Shown here piece by piece: positions 16,656 to 26,751 of a stretch of DNA of 64,000 nt. The notes under the pieces are model-generated. The model made no database searches. It had not been told where the DNA came from and saw only the letters and a list, made by a program, of their open reading frames with translations. Position 1 is the stretch's first letter; every line of letters starts with the position of its first letter. The position numbers and the translations under genes are program-made. Source of the stretch: Danxiaibacter sp048498555. GTDB lineage: Bacteria > Bacteroidota > Bacteroidia > Chitinophagales > Chitinophagaceae. Where the stretch lies: positions 124,001 through 188,000 of the forward strand of contig JBEHXT010000006.1 of assembly GCA_048498555.1 (NCBI GenBank). The letters are read 5' to 3'.

Positions 16656-19484
16656 ATGCGAAGATTTATTGTACTTCTTGCAACAGTATTGCCTTTATTC
16701 GTAATTGCCCAGCTAAATGGCAGCCTTATTATTAGCGGGAAAATTATCAGCGAACATAACCAACCGGTTGCCGGCGCTTCAGTAATTGTTAAGGGTAGCG
16801 ACAAAGGCGTAATCACAAATGCCGACGGAAGTTTCTCTCTTGTAACCAACCAAAAGTTTCCTTTCCGGATCGTAGTTTCTTCTGTAGGATTTGCTCCGCA
16901 GGAACTGGAAGTAAAAAGCCAGGATTCTAAGCTCAACATACAGCTTGTTACACAAACTTATATGGTTGATGAAGTAGTGGTAACAGCCAGCCGCAAACAG
17001 GAAAAATTGTTACAGTCGCCTGTTACGATCGAAAAATTAGATATCAAAGCGCTGAAAGAAACGCCTTCTTCTTCTTTCTATGATGCGATCGGAAACCTGA
17101 AAAATGTGCAAATGACAACTGCGGGCTTAACATTCAAAGTATTCAACACACGCGGGTTCAACGTTCCCAATAATTTCAGGTTTATGCAAATGGTGGATGG
17201 AATAGACAACCAGGCGGCAACTTTGGGCGTTCCGTTAGGAAATGCCATCGGGCCAACAGAGCTGGATATCCAAAGCATTGAAGTAACACCCGGCGCATCA
17301 TCAGCATTATATGGAATGAATGCCCTGAACGGCATGAGTAACCTCATCACCAAAAATCCATTTAAAAGCCAGGGCTTAAGCGTGTATCAGAAAATTGCGT
17401 TTAATCATTTTGATGGAAAAGGAAGTACACCGAAACCCATTTCCGAAACAGCCATTCGATATGCGCAGGCGTTTAATGACAAGTTTGCTTTCAAAGTGAA
17501 TTTTAGTTACTTCATCGGAACGGATTGGTATGCGGATAACCACTCAGATTTTACGCCCAACTTAAATCCGTCATTCCCTGAGCTGAATGGCAAAAACAAT
17601 ATTGCCAACGATTCATGGAACAAATACGGGGATAATTCAAACATTGTGATCACCGACAAAAACAGCAAACAATATACTGTACACAGAACCGGTTATTGGG
17701 AAAAAGATATTGTAGGCGATTATACAGTGCGCAACACCAAGTTTGATGCGGCGCTGCATTATAAAATAACACCAAAGCTGGAAGTTTCTTACGCGTACCG
17801 TGTTGGGCAGATGGACGGATTTTTCCAGCGTGGTAACCGTATTGGCCTACGTGGCGTGGTAGTACAAAATCACAAAATTGAATTGGTGCACCCGGATTTT
17901 ACCATCCGCGCGTATATGTCTTTGGAAAACACGCACAATTCATACAACATGAACCCGCTGGCCGACAATCTGGAAAAATCTTTCAAGCCTGATAAACAGT
18001 GGGCATCAGATTATACAAAAGCGTTAAACACCGCATTGTCAACAACAACAGACCTCGCTGCTGCTCACCAGGCTGCACGCGCGGCCGCAGATGCAGGACG
18101 GTTTGTTCCTGGTACTGAAGCATTTAATGAGCAGGTTCAGAAAATTAAAGCCAGGAACGACTGGGACATTTACCCCACTTCCAGCGACCCTACCAATACA
18201 ACCGGTGGCGCAAGGCTTTTGCAAATGAGCCATTTTTATCATACTGAAGGAACCTGGAACCTGAGAAGGTATATCAAGTTTGCTGATGTGCTTGTGGGCG
18301 CTGATTACCGTGCGTATGAAATAATCCCTGACGGCAACAACTTTGTAGACTTTAGTAAACCGATTGATAAGCGCAATACCCCCGGCGGTAAAAACATCTG
18401 GTATGCAAAAACAGGTGGCTTTGTGCAGGCAAGTAAAAAATTATTTGATGCGCTAAAACTGACTGCTTCGCTGCGTTATGATAAAAGCGATTACTTCAGC
18501 GGCAAATTCAATCCACGTATATCGGCTGTTTATACCTATAAAGAAAAACATAATTTCCGTGCTTCTTTCCAGACGGGATATCGTTTCCCTTCTCTGTTTG
18601 AAGCCTTCTCTTTCGTGAACAATGGTGGTGTTCGCCGTGTAGGTGGTTTACCATTTATCGAAGAAGGATTGGGTTATTTCAAAAATTCTTACCTGACTTC
18701 TTCAGCTGATAACTTCAGTAAGGCTGTGACGGTTGACAGAAACAACGGCTTAAGCCAGGCTGACGCAGAGGCAAAAAACGCTTCAAAATTGAAGGTCGCA
18801 AATCTTGATCCAATCAAGCCAGAACAGATCCACGCTTTTGAAGCCGGTTATAAAAGCGTATTGTTCAAGAATAAAGTATTTATTGATGTAGATGGTTATT
18901 ACAGCCAGTACAAAAGTTTTATCGGCCAGGTTGAAGCTACCGTACCAAATGTAGGTGACGTTAACAATCCTACTCCGGAAGTATTACATACGATGACTGA
19001 CAAATCATTGCAAACAAGATACAGGGTGTGGACCAACAGCCGTTCAACCGTTGCCAACTATGGTGCAGCCCTCGCTGTAACTTACAATTTTTATAAAGGA
19101 TATAGCGTAAGCGGTAATGTGAACTACAACCAGCTGGCGCAGGATAAAACAAAAGATGATGCGTTGATCCCCGGCTTTAATACGCCAAAATGGTTTACCA
19201 ACCTGAGCTTCGGCAACAGGGAAGTAGTAAAGAACATTGGATTTAACGTTGTTTGGCGCTGGCAGGATTCATTTTATTGGCAGAATCTGTTTGGCAATGG
19301 TAATGTGCCTGCTTACAGCACCGTTGATGCGCAGGTTAGCTTTAAAGTGCCAAAACTGTACTCAACCATAAAAGTGGGTGGTTCGAATATTTTAAACACA
19401 GCTTACTTTCAATATGTAGGGGGCCCGGAGATACGTGGTATTTACTACATGTCCATAACCGTTGATGGATTGTTGGCGAAATAA
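16656..19484 (+). CDS. TonB-dependent receptor with CarboxypepD-regulatory-like domain
   Basis: This 942-residue outer-membrane protein has a signal peptide ending LFVIAQ, an N-terminal beta-sandwich (ISGKIISEHNQPVAGASV to residue 100), a TonB box/plug start (DEVVVTASRKQEKLLQS) and a plug with GASSALYGMNALNG. A long beta-barrel ends in an aromatic-flanked strand (YYMSITVDGLLAK). No SusD partner follows, so it is probably a siderophore, cobalamin or peptide-type receptor rather than a glycan one; this is inference. The gene has a promoter box and a hairpin terminator, so it is a single unit. Confidence 0.9.
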   Translation: MRRFIVLLATVLPLFVIAQLNGSLIISGKIISEHNQPVAGASVIVKGSDKGVITNADGSFSLVTNQKFPFRIVVSSVGFAPQELEVKSQDSKLNIQLVTQTYMVDEVVVTASRKQEKLLQSPVTIEKLDIKALKETPSSSFYDAIGNLKNVQMTTAGLTFKVFNTRGFNVPNNFRFMQMVDGIDNQAATLGVPLGNAIGPTELDIQSIEVTPGASSALYGMNALNGMSNLITKNPFKSQGLSVYQKIAFNHFDGKGSTPKPISETAIRYAQAFNDKFAFKVNFSYFIGTDWYADNHSDFTPNLNPSFPELNGKNNIANDSWNKYGDNSNIVITDKNSKQYTVHRTGYWEKDIVGDYTVRNTKFDAALHYKITPKLEVSYAYRVGQMDGFFQRGNRIGLRGVVVQNHKIELVHPDFTIRAYMSLENTHNSYNMNPLADNLEKSFKPDKQWASDYTKALNTALSTTTDLAAAHQAARAAADAGRFVPGTEAFNEQVQKIKARNDWDIYPTSSDPTNTTGGARLLQMSHFYHTEGTWNLRRYIKFADVLVGADYRAYEIIPDGNNFVDFSKPIDKRNTPGGKNIWYAKTGGFVQASKKLFDALKLTASLRYDKSDYFSGKFNPRISAVYTYKEKHNFRASFQTGYRFPSLFEAFSFVNNGGVRRVGGLPFIEEGLGYFKNSYLTSSADNFSKAVTVDRNNGLSQADAEAKNASKLKVANLDPIKPEQIHAFEAGYKSVLFKNKVFIDVDGYYSQYKSFIGQVEATVPNVGDVNNPTPEVLHTMTDKSLQTRYRVWTNSRSTVANYGAALAVTYNFYKGYSVSGNVNYNQLAQDKTKDDALIPGFNTPKWFTNLSFGNREVVKNIGFNVVWRWQDSFYWQNLFGNGNVPAYSTVDAQVSFKVPKLYSTIKVGGSNILNTAYFQYVGGPEIRGIYYMSITVDGLLAK

Positions 19485-19510
19485 GCCTTTCTTAAAAACG
19501 GGCACTTTAC

Positions 19511-19546
19511 GCAGGATCTTTGTAAAAGGAGGTCCTGCTTTTTTTT
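19511..19546 (+). terminator. Rho-independent terminator
   Basis: GCAGGA...TCCTGC forms a stem with a 16-base loop and is followed by eight T. It ends the TonB-receptor transcript. Confidence 0.7.
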
Positions 19547-19969
19547 GTATGGAACCACAAAGACACGAATGGCACAAAGCGGCACTAAGGATGCAATGGT
19601 AATTTCAAAAATGCCCAGGTGAAATGCGGAGCATCCGTTTCTTTAAACTAACAAAAACAAAATTTTCACCAGGCATGCTCAACACGCTGCATATACAGCG
19701 CAAAGGTCTTAGTGCTGCTTGGTGTCCTTGGTGCCTTAGTGTTTCATTTCAATGTTTCCGAAGGTCCGTGTCCCACGGACATATACATACTGGATCGTGA
19801 GACAAGAGCCACGGCAAATGGGCAACGGATTTCCGGACCCATTAAAGTTTCGGCCGGCATCATGCCTGAATATTATACCTCAAACCATAATCTTTATACA
19901 GGGCACCTCACACCTGATGCCTGAAACCTGATACCTGAAACCTCCCACCCAACCACCACACGAATGCCT
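19547..19969. other. Repeat-rich gene-free gap
   Basis: About 420 bp without a gene I support. It contains CACAAAG-CACGAATGGCACAAAG-type sequence and its inverted partner (CTTGGTGTCCTTGGTGCC), a GTCCGTG-TCC-CACGGAC palindrome near 19766, and a CCTGAAACCTGATACC tandem block near 19920-19945. Nothing functional is recognisable. Confidence 0.4.
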
Positions 19970-19977
19970 TATCTTTG
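19970..19977 (+). promoter_or_regulatory. -7 box (TATCTTTG)
   Basis: This is a close match to the Bacteroidota -7 consensus, 21 bp before the ATG at 19999. Confidence 0.5.
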
Positions 19978-19998
19978 AATATCATCAATTATAAGTTA

Positions 19999-20961
19999 AT
20001 GACAGCAGATCAGATTGGATACCTGGTTTTTGGAATTGTGTTAGTAGGGGCTTTGATTTTTGACCTTGGTTTAATCAGCAAAAAAAATAAGAAAATCTCC
20101 ATCAAGGCGGCATTGCAGCAAACCCTGTTCTGGGTAACGCTTGCATTGTTATTCTTTGCGTTTTTATGGTTTGACAAGGGGCAGACTACGGCGCTGCAAT
20201 ACATTAGTGCCTACCTGATGGAATGGAGCCTAAGCATCGATAATATCTTTGTATTTATATTAATCTTCACTTCGTTCGCCGTTAAGGAAAAACATATTTC
20301 CCGCGTGTTGTTGCTCGGAATACTGATGGCAATTGTTTTCCGCGTCATCTTTATCAGTATTGGTGTGGCGCTCGTTGAACGCTTTGAGTGGATCTTATAT
20401 CTTTTTGGCGTGTTCCTGATTTATACTGGTTTCAAAATGTTTACCTCTGGCGAGGATGAGGAATTTGAACCGCATGATACTAAAGTGTACAAGCTTTTAA
20501 AAAGGATATTGCCACTTGTGCCGCACGATGGCGACGGCAAATTTGTAGTACGTGAAAACGGGAAGCGCATGTACACCACATTATTCGTCGTGATTATTTT
20601 GCTTGCATCGATTGATATTGTTTTTGCACTGGATTCTATTCCTGCTGTAATGGGCATTTCAAGGGATAAACTTGTTATCTACACCTCAAATATTTTCGCG
20701 GTACTTGGCTTGCGTTCGCTGTTCTTTTTGCTGCGCGGCGCCGTTGATAAGTTTGATTACCTGCAACAAGGTATTGCGATCGTACTTGTTTTTATTGGCC
20801 TGAAAATGCTTGCAGAACACTGGATAAACCAGTATGTAGATAAAAGCCTGCAGGTGTTCATTTCGCTTGGAGTAATCCTTCTCTGCATCAGCGGTTCTAT
20901 TTTCTATTCAATTTTCATGAATAAAAAACAGCCCAGTAACGCTGATGATTCTGTTTATTAA
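19999..20961 (+). CDS. TerC-family integral membrane protein
   Basis: This 320-residue protein (from the ATG at 19999) has eight or nine membrane segments. It carries the two TerC signatures with buried acids, SLSIDNIFVFI and ALDSIPAVMGIS. TerC/Alx proteins take part in Mn2+ export, tellurite resistance or metallation of secreted proteins. The start at 19999 follows a good -7 box; the earlier TTG at 19975 is within the promoter zone. It ends 21 bp before murF-alr, so the two are probably one operon. Confidence 0.9.
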   Translation: MTADQIGYLVFGIVLVGALIFDLGLISKKNKKISIKAALQQTLFWVTLALLFFAFLWFDKGQTTALQYISAYLMEWSLSIDNIFVFILIFTSFAVKEKHISRVLLLGILMAIVFRVIFISIGVALVERFEWILYLFGVFLIYTGFKMFTSGEDEEFEPHDTKVYKLLKRILPLVPHDGDGKFVVRENGKRMYTTLFVVIILLASIDIVFALDSIPAVMGISRDKLVIYTSNIFAVLGLRSLFFLLRGAVDKFDYLQQGIAIVLVFIGLKMLAEHWINQYVDKSLQVFISLGVILLCISGSIFYSIFMNKKQPSNADDSVY

Positions 20962-20982
20962 CGCCTAAGAAATAATTCCGGT

Positions 20983-23448
20983 TTGTATACCATACATGAT
21001 ATAGCTAACGCAGTTCACGGTGAATTGCACGCAACAGACGAGCGCGCGGTAATAGAGCATCTTTTAAATGACAGCCGGAAGATTATTTTTCCAGCCACTT
21101 CGCTCTTTTTTTCTTTGCATTCATTGCGCAGGGATGGCCATTCGTTTATTACAGAAGTGTATGAACGTGGTGTAAGGAACTTTGTTGTTGAAAAGAAGTT
21201 TGATCATTCGTCGTTTACCGATGCCAACTTTATCATTGTAGATAATACATTGCATGCTTTGCAAGTACTCGCGGCATGGCACAGGTCCAAGTTCAACTAC
21301 CCGGTAATCGGCATTACAGGAAGCAATGGAAAAACGATTGTGAAGGAATGGTTGTACCAGTTGTTATCACCGGATTTTAATATTGTCCGCAGCCCACGAA
21401 GTTATAATTCCCAAACCGGCGTTCCCCTAAGCGTGTGGAACATGAATGACACCCACACATTAGCCATTTTTGAAGCAGGCATTTCCCTTCGTGGAGAAAT
21501 GGAAAAACTGGAGCATGTTATTCAACCCAGCCTGGGCGTTTTTACCACCATAGGTGATGCGCATAGCGAAGGTTTTATGAATGTGCAGGAAAAGGTACAG
21601 GAGAAAGCCAAACTTTTTACGCATGCGAAAGAAGTTGTCTTTTGCCGGGATAAAAAAGACATTGCTGTAGCGATAGGCCAGATTGAGGCCGTAAAAAAGT
21701 TCGATTGGAGCATACACGGGAATGCCATTTTAAATGTGCAGGGAGTGCAGAAAGAAGAGCAATTAACACGGATAAAACTACATTTCAAAAAAAACGATTT
21801 TGACATCGTCATTCCTTTTACGGATGATGCCAGCATTGAAAATGCCATAACATGCTGTTGCGTTTGCCTTTCTTTAAATATTGCTCCCACCGTAATTGCG
21901 GAACGTATGCCGTTATTGCAAGCTGTAGATATGCGGCTACAACTGCTGCCCGCCATCAACAACAATGCGGTTATAAACGATGCCTATAGTTTTGATTTGA
22001 ATGCGTTCCAGATTGCCATAGATTTTTTATTGCAACAAAACCAATACACAAGGCATTGCATTATTATTTCTGATCTTCCCGAACGATATACAGCAGATCA
22101 TTATAAGCAGCTGATGGCAATGATCGTCTCCAAAAACATCAGGCGGCTGATTACCATCGGCCCCAAATGGAAAGCATTGCATAACATATTAGGCCAGCAG
22201 AGTTTTTTAGTTGAGCAATACGATCAGACAGAAGATTTTATACACCAGTTTAATACCAATCATTTCCGGAATGAAGCCATTCTTCTGAAAGGTGCACGTG
22301 TGTTTGAGTTTGAGAAACTCGTGCAGCTGTTTGATAAAAAAGTGCACCAGACGGTAATGGAGATTAATCTCACCTCCGTAGCCCATAATTTAAAAGAGTA
22401 CCAGCGCGAACTAAAGCCCGGCGTTAAACTGATGGCGATGGTAAAAGCTTATGGTTATGGCAGTGGAAGCGCGGAAGTAGCCAATGTATTGCAATTTCAC
22501 AAGGTGGACTATTTAGCGGTGGCGTATGCTGATGAAGGAATTGACCTTCGCAAATCCGGCATTCGCATGCCTATTATGGTGCTGAATGTAGATGAAGCTG
22601 CATTTGAAGCGGTGGTGGAATACAATCTTGAGCCAGAACTTTACTCTTTTGAAATATTACAAAGCTTTGTTGCATTTGTAAAACACCAGGGCATACAGTC
22701 ATACCCGGTGCATATTAAGCTGGATACCGGCATGCACAGATTGGGTTTTGAAGAAAAAGACGTGGATGCCTTAACCAGTATTTTAACTGAAAATAAAAAC
22801 TCGATTGTTATAAAGTCTGTGCTGAGCCATCTTGCTGCCAGTGAGGATCCCGGGGAAGATGCATTTACACAGCAACAGGTAAACACTTTTACCAGATGTT
22901 GTGAGCGTATTGCCGCCACATTACCATATAGTTTTATAAAACATATCTCCAATTCGGCTGCCATTTTCCGGCATCATGAAGCGCAATTTGATATGGTAAG
23001 GCTTGGAATTGGCTTATATGGCGTGGATAGTGCGGCGGAACATCAGCTTGCTTTACAAACCGTTGCCACCTTAAAAACTACCATCGCTCAATTGCGTTTG
23101 GTAAAAGCCGGCGATACCATTGGCTACAACAGGCGTGGAAAAGTAGAGCAGGACTCCCTTATTGCAACCATACGAATTGGCTACGCCGACGGATTTAGCC
23201 GCAACCTGGGATATGGAATTGGAAAAGTTTGGATAAATGGCCGCCTCCACCCCGTAATTGGCACGGTATGTATGGATATGACCATGATAGACGTAACCGG
23301 AGCAGAAGATATTAAAGTGGGTGATGAGGTAGAGATTTTTGGCGCCAACCTTCCAATTCAGCAGGTGGCTCAATGGAGCAAAACCATTGCGTACGAAATA
23401 CTTACAGGTATTAGCCAGCGTGTAAAACGCGTTTATTTAGAAGAGTAG
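20983..23448 (+). CDS. murF-alr: Bifunctional MurF ligase / alanine racemase
   Basis: This 821-residue fusion is typical of Bacteroidota. The MurF half (1-450) has ATP-binding GITGSNGKTIVKEWL and the conserved YNSQTGVPLS. It would add D-Ala-D-Ala to UDP-MurNAc-tripeptide, although its central active-site region looks less conserved than in free MurF. The Alr half (455-821) has PLP lysine K488 in MVKAYGYGSG, IGYADGFSRN and the second-subunit Tyr region CMDMTMIDV. It would make D-Ala from L-Ala, so substrate and consumer are coupled. The TTG at 20983 is used as start since MYTIHDIA matches a MurF N-terminus. Confidence 0.9.
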   Translation: MYTIHDIANAVHGELHATDERAVIEHLLNDSRKIIFPATSLFFSLHSLRRDGHSFITEVYERGVRNFVVEKKFDHSSFTDANFIIVDNTLHALQVLAAWHRSKFNYPVIGITGSNGKTIVKEWLYQLLSPDFNIVRSPRSYNSQTGVPLSVWNMNDTHTLAIFEAGISLRGEMEKLEHVIQPSLGVFTTIGDAHSEGFMNVQEKVQEKAKLFTHAKEVVFCRDKKDIAVAIGQIEAVKKFDWSIHGNAILNVQGVQKEEQLTRIKLHFKKNDFDIVIPFTDDASIENAITCCCVCLSLNIAPTVIAERMPLLQAVDMRLQLLPAINNNAVINDAYSFDLNAFQIAIDFLLQQNQYTRHCIIISDLPERYTADHYKQLMAMIVSKNIRRLITIGPKWKALHNILGQQSFLVEQYDQTEDFIHQFNTNHFRNEAILLKGARVFEFEKLVQLFDKKVHQTVMEINLTSVAHNLKEYQRELKPGVKLMAMVKAYGYGSGSAEVANVLQFHKVDYLAVAYADEGIDLRKSGIRMPIMVLNVDEAAFEAVVEYNLEPELYSFEILQSFVAFVKHQGIQSYPVHIKLDTGMHRLGFEEKDVDALTSILTENKNSIVIKSVLSHLAASEDPGEDAFTQQQVNTFTRCCERIAATLPYSFIKHISNSAAIFRHHEAQFDMVRLGIGLYGVDSAAEHQLALQTVATLKTTIAQLRLVKAGDTIGYNRRGKVEQDSLIATIRIGYADGFSRNLGYGIGKVWINGRLHPVIGTVCMDMTMIDVTGAEDIKVGDEVEIFGANLPIQQVAQWSKTIAYEILTGISQRVKRVYLEE

Positions 23449-23604
23449 CAGAGGGAGGTGAATGTGCAAATATGGAAATGTGCGAGGATGCAAATGAATA
23501 AAGCAGTGGCTGCTATTATGACCAATTAAAGTTGTTATCTGAAGTCTTTAACTTCTCAATGCAAGTTCCGCATTTGCACATTCGCACATTCGCCCATTCA
23601 CCCT

Positions 23605-23612
23605 TATCTTTG
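23605..23612 (+). promoter_or_regulatory. -7 box (TATCTTTG)
   Basis: It matches the Bacteroidota -7 consensus and lies 17 bp before the GTG start of lspA. Confidence 0.5.
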
Positions 23613-23629
23613 CCGCAAAAATTTTTACA

Positions 23630-24283
23630 GTGAAGGGTAAACAGGTTATTCTGTTGATTGTAGCTATCCTGATAGCGGACCAGGCAATAAAATTATTTAT
23701 CAAGACGCACTATTACCTTGGTGAAGAACATAAGGTGATTGGCAATTGGTTCCGCCTGCATTTTGTAGAAAATGAGGGAATGGCCTGGGGCTGGAAATTC
23801 GGCGGCGGGCTTGGAAAAGTGTTGCTCACCATGTTCAGGCTTGTAGCGGTAATAGCAGGCACCTTTATCATTCGTAATTTTATCCGCAAAGGGCATTCTA
23901 AAGGATTTATCATTTGTGCTTCACTGATCTATGCGGGCGCGCTTGGAAACCTGATAGACAGCATGTTTTACGGGCTAATCTTTAATGAAAGCGATCCATT
24001 CACGCAGAACCTGGCACAAATTTTCCCTTCGGGCGGCGGTTACGCGGGTTTCCTACATGGAAAAGTGGTTGATATGTTTTACTTTCCACTGATCGACACA
24101 ATCCTGCCATCATGGGTTCCGTTTTGGGGTGGTGAGCGGTTTGAGTTTTTCCAGCCGGTATTTAACCTGGCTGATGCATCAATATCCGTAGGTGTGATTG
24201 TTCTGTTCCTTTTCCAAAAGAGGCTAATGCCACACTCTCCGCAAAAAGCAGAAGAATCTCCGGCGGAAACAATTGTGAAATAA
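23630..24283 (+). CDS. lspA: Lipoprotein signal peptidase (signal peptidase II)
   Basis: This 217-residue inner-membrane protein has four membrane segments. The two catalytic aspartates are in NLIDSMFYG and FNLADASISVG, and VENEGMAWG is the conserved substrate-entry motif. It cleaves signal peptides before the lipidated Cys of lipoproteins such as those at 24527 and 44322. It is longer than proteobacterial LspA because of an insert between the two aspartates, as usual in this phylum. The GTG start follows a TATCTTTG box. A hairpin terminator follows the stop. Confidence 0.92.
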   Translation: MKGKQVILLIVAILIADQAIKLFIKTHYYLGEEHKVIGNWFRLHFVENEGMAWGWKFGGGLGKVLLTMFRLVAVIAGTFIIRNFIRKGHSKGFIICASLIYAGALGNLIDSMFYGLIFNESDPFTQNLAQIFPSGGGYAGFLHGKVVDMFYFPLIDTILPSWVPFWGGERFEFFQPVFNLADASISVGVIVLFLFQKRLMPHSPQKAEESPAETIVK

Positions 24284-24307
24284 TTTTTATTTAAGATAAT
24301 GAACGAA

Positions 24308-24334
24308 AACCTCTCCGATGCGAGAGGTTTTTTA
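24308..24334 (+). terminator. Rho-independent terminator
   Basis: AACCTCTC-N6-GAGAGGTT is followed by T-rich sequence directly after lspA. Confidence 0.8.
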
Positions 24335-24469
24335 TTTGGCTCGGGCGAATTATGTGCGAGGCATTTGGTTTGCGATTAGAAAGAAGCAATAAACATGTCC
24401 CACACTTCAGGGGTATAAGGCAGAATTATCGCCTGTTCTCCACAAAAAGCAGAACAATCTTCACATAAA

Positions 24470-24500
24470 AAAACTGCTCCGTGATGAGCGGAGCAGTTTT
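24470..24500. terminator. Bidirectional hairpin terminator
   Basis: The stem AAAACTGCTCC/GGAGCAGTTTT has A-rich and T-rich flanks on opposite sides. It lies between lspA and the convergent lipoprotein gene and could end either transcript. Confidence 0.75.
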
Positions 24501-24526
24501 CTATGAAAAAAATATCGTCTTTAAAA

Positions 24527-25714
24527 TCATTTGACTGTTGCCTTGAATTTGCCGGTTGATATATTAAACGTTGCGAGTGTTGTACTCATCGCAGTTCCGG
24601 CAAAGTCACCTGTTAACAATCTTGTTCCGGAATTGAAACTAGTTGCATCAATTTTTACATTCACCGTCGTTGTTTCTTTTATAGCCGCATAGATTATATT
24701 ACCACCAGTCGTCTTGTCTATAAGCCCAAAATAATTTGAAGAGGTGGTACTATTGGTATTAAATGATCCGGTTGGAGGATCGTTAGGGCTGGCAGGGTTA
24801 GGAATAAATGAATAACCAAGTACAAAGGCTGTATCACCTGTTGCTGCGGTCGATCCAAATATCCATAACACCTTAAAGTTTATAGAATCGGCAACGACGG
24901 CACTGTCAATATAACCATGATAATTATGAGCCCCTTCCGTAAAGCTCCACGCGCTATCATTTCCGTTTATTGCATCAGTAGTGGTGATTGTTATGCCACA
25001 TCCGCCTGAGCCGTTCGTAAACTGGTAATCAAAATCGCCTGCAGCCGCTGGCGTTCCCACTCCATCAAGGTAAATTGTTTGTGTGCCCGTGGTAGTGAAT
25101 GTGCCTGATTTACTAAAAGCAAACCCGTTCGCAGTATTTGTTGAAATATTAAAACTTCCCGGAGTTGTAACATCTACCACCACACTCATCTTATTCGTAC
25201 TATTAAGTGCTTTGCCGGCAACATAGCGGCCATACACGGTGTCGTTCGTGCAATCACCAAAAGCAAACTGCGCACCGCCCTGTCCAGATCCGGTACTATC
25301 CTGAATTACCAGTTGAAACGCACAGATAGATGTATCATAATTCAATGTGAAAGGAGCAACGCCAGCTTCCGGAATTCCGGTTGCTTTTAAATGGACTGTA
25401 TTCATGCCCAGTTTAGTGAACACACCGCTATCTTTGAAGGATATCCCATTCTGCATATCAGTATAAATAACGTAGGTACCTTTTTGGGTAACATTTACGT
25501 TCACATCAACATAATTGGAATCCGTAGGCACTACCCCGCCATAGAATACACCATGGGGTGTTACAGGCATACAACGGTCACTGTCATCTTTAAGGGAGCC
25601 AATAGACTCCTGGCCGGGAATTATGCCCGTTTCAAAGCTTTTTTCTTTACTACACGAAATAAACCATGCGATAATAAATAAGAATAATGCGCCGAATGCT
25701 AATAATTTTTTCAT
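24527..25714 (-). CDS. Repeat-containing lipoprotein of unknown function
   Basis: This 395-residue protein has a lipobox (FIIAWFISC, Cys about residue 21), so it is probably an outer-membrane or surface lipoprotein. Residues 45-140 and 150-240 are two related beta-rich repeats of about 90 residues. Each has the order of a G-[VR]-Y start, a V-V-V strand with G-[TS]-[YF]-x-I, NG-x-[SA]-F-x-[KD]-SG, then G-x-x-x-[VI]-x-L and a final C-x-[FI]. The last 150 residues look like a different, Thr/Asn-rich beta domain. No enzymatic motif is seen. A structural or adhesion role is likely but is inference. Confidence 0.65.
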   Translation of the reverse strand: MKKLLAFGALFLFIIAWFISCSKEKSFETGIIPGQESIGSLKDDSDRCMPVTPHGVFYGGVVPTDSNYVDVNVNVTQKGTYVIYTDMQNGISFKDSGVFTKLGMNTVHLKATGIPEAGVAPFTLNYDTSICAFQLVIQDSTGSGQGGAQFAFGDCTNDTVYGRYVAGKALNSTNKMSVVVDVTTPGSFNISTNTANGFAFSKSGTFTTTGTQTIYLDGVGTPAAAGDFDYQFTNGSGGCGITITTTDAINGNDSAWSFTEGAHNYHGYIDSAVVADSINFKVLWIFGSTAATGDTAFVLGYSFIPNPASPNDPPTGSFNTNSTTSSNYFGLIDKTTGGNIIYAAIKETTTVNVKIDATSFNSGTRLLTGDFAGTAMSTTLATFNISTGKFKATVK

Positions 25715-25752
25715 GAATACTGCCAGTTGATTTTGTAATATATAGATATAAG

Positions 25753-26751
25753 CTAAACTAATAACGCTGCCTTTGAGGATAAATTGCTTTTAGTAATCAA
25801 TTCCTGCACATTTTGCAGGGTAACCAGCGCGATCTGCGTAAGCGCTTCGTTTGTAAAAAAAGCCTGATGTGCCGTTACCAGCACATTGGGAAAGCTCATC
25901 AGCCGTTGTATGGTATCATCTTCAATAATATCGGCAGATAAATCGCGGAAAAACAATTTTTCTTCCTGTTCATACACATCAATCCCCAGATAGCCAAGTT
26001 GCCCATTTTTAAGGGCAGCGATAACAGCGGCAGTATCAATTAAACCACCGCGGCTGGTATTGATCAGCATAGCACCCTTCTTCATCATCGTCAGTGTAGA
26101 ACTATTGATAATATGTTTGGTCTGGTCGTTTAACGGGCAGTGCAGCGAAACGATATCCGATTGCTGCAACACATCAATCACCGGAAGATATTCCACGCCT
26201 AAGGCTTCTACCTGCCTGTTGGCAATAACATCAAAAGCTACCACGTGGCAACCAAATCCCTTCATAATCTTGCAAAATGAGGCTCCGATGTTTCCTGTTC
26301 CTATTACACCAACTGTTTTGCCGTGAAGATCGAAACCCAGTAAGCCGTTAAGGGAAAAATTCTGCTCGCGGACGCGGTTGTATGCTTTGTGCGTTTTACG
26401 GTTGAGTGTTAATGCCATTGCCACTGTATGTTCTGCTACAGCCTCCGGCGAATACGCAGGAACGCGGCACACATGTATGTTGTTGATCCTTGCAGCTTCA
26501 AGGTCAACATTATTAAACCCGGCGCAACGCAAAGCAATTATCCGCACATTCCTCATAGCCAGCTGCTCTATAACGGCCGCATCAACTTTGTCGTTTACAA
26601 AAACACAAACAGCATCCGCTTTATCAACAAGGCTTACCGTTTGAGCATTTAACTGCGTTTCAAAAAACTCCAGCTGAAAACCAAACGAATCATTATATGT
26701 GGAAAAGAAATGTTTATCGTACGGCTGTGTAGAAAAGAAGGATATTTTCAT
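25753..26751 (-). CDS. ldhA: D-lactate dehydrogenase (D-2-hydroxyacid dehydrogenase)
   Basis: The ATG at 26751 gives a 332-residue enzyme starting MKISFFSTQPYDKHFF, as in D-lactate dehydrogenases. NAD+ binds at GVIGTGNIGASF. Catalytic residues are the Arg of LRCAGFNNVD, the Glu near the substrate site and the His of VTAHQAFFT. It would reduce pyruvate to D-lactate during fermentation. The frame extends upstream to 26901 but that part does not match the family. It is single, followed by the unrelated lipoprotein gene. Confidence 0.85.
   Translation of the reverse strand: MKISFFSTQPYDKHFFSTYNDSFGFQLEFFETQLNAQTVSLVDKADAVCVFVNDKVDAAVIEQLAMRNVRIIALRCAGFNNVDLEAARINNIHVCRVPAYSPEAVAEHTVAMALTLNRKTHKAYNRVREQNFSLNGLLGFDLHGKTVGVIGTGNIGASFCKIMKGFGCHVVAFDVIANRQVEALGVEYLPVIDVLQQSDIVSLHCPLNDQTKHIINSSTLTMMKKGAMLINTSRGGLIDTAAVIAALKNGQLGYLGIDVYEQEEKLFFRDLSADIIEDDTIQRLMSFPNVLVTAHQAFFTNEALTQIALVTLQNVQELITKSNLSSKAALLV

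Noticed and set aside
19712..19924. 70-residue plus-strand frame in the gap before terC
   Set aside because: It runs through repeat sequence and a palindrome, and shows no domain or signal.
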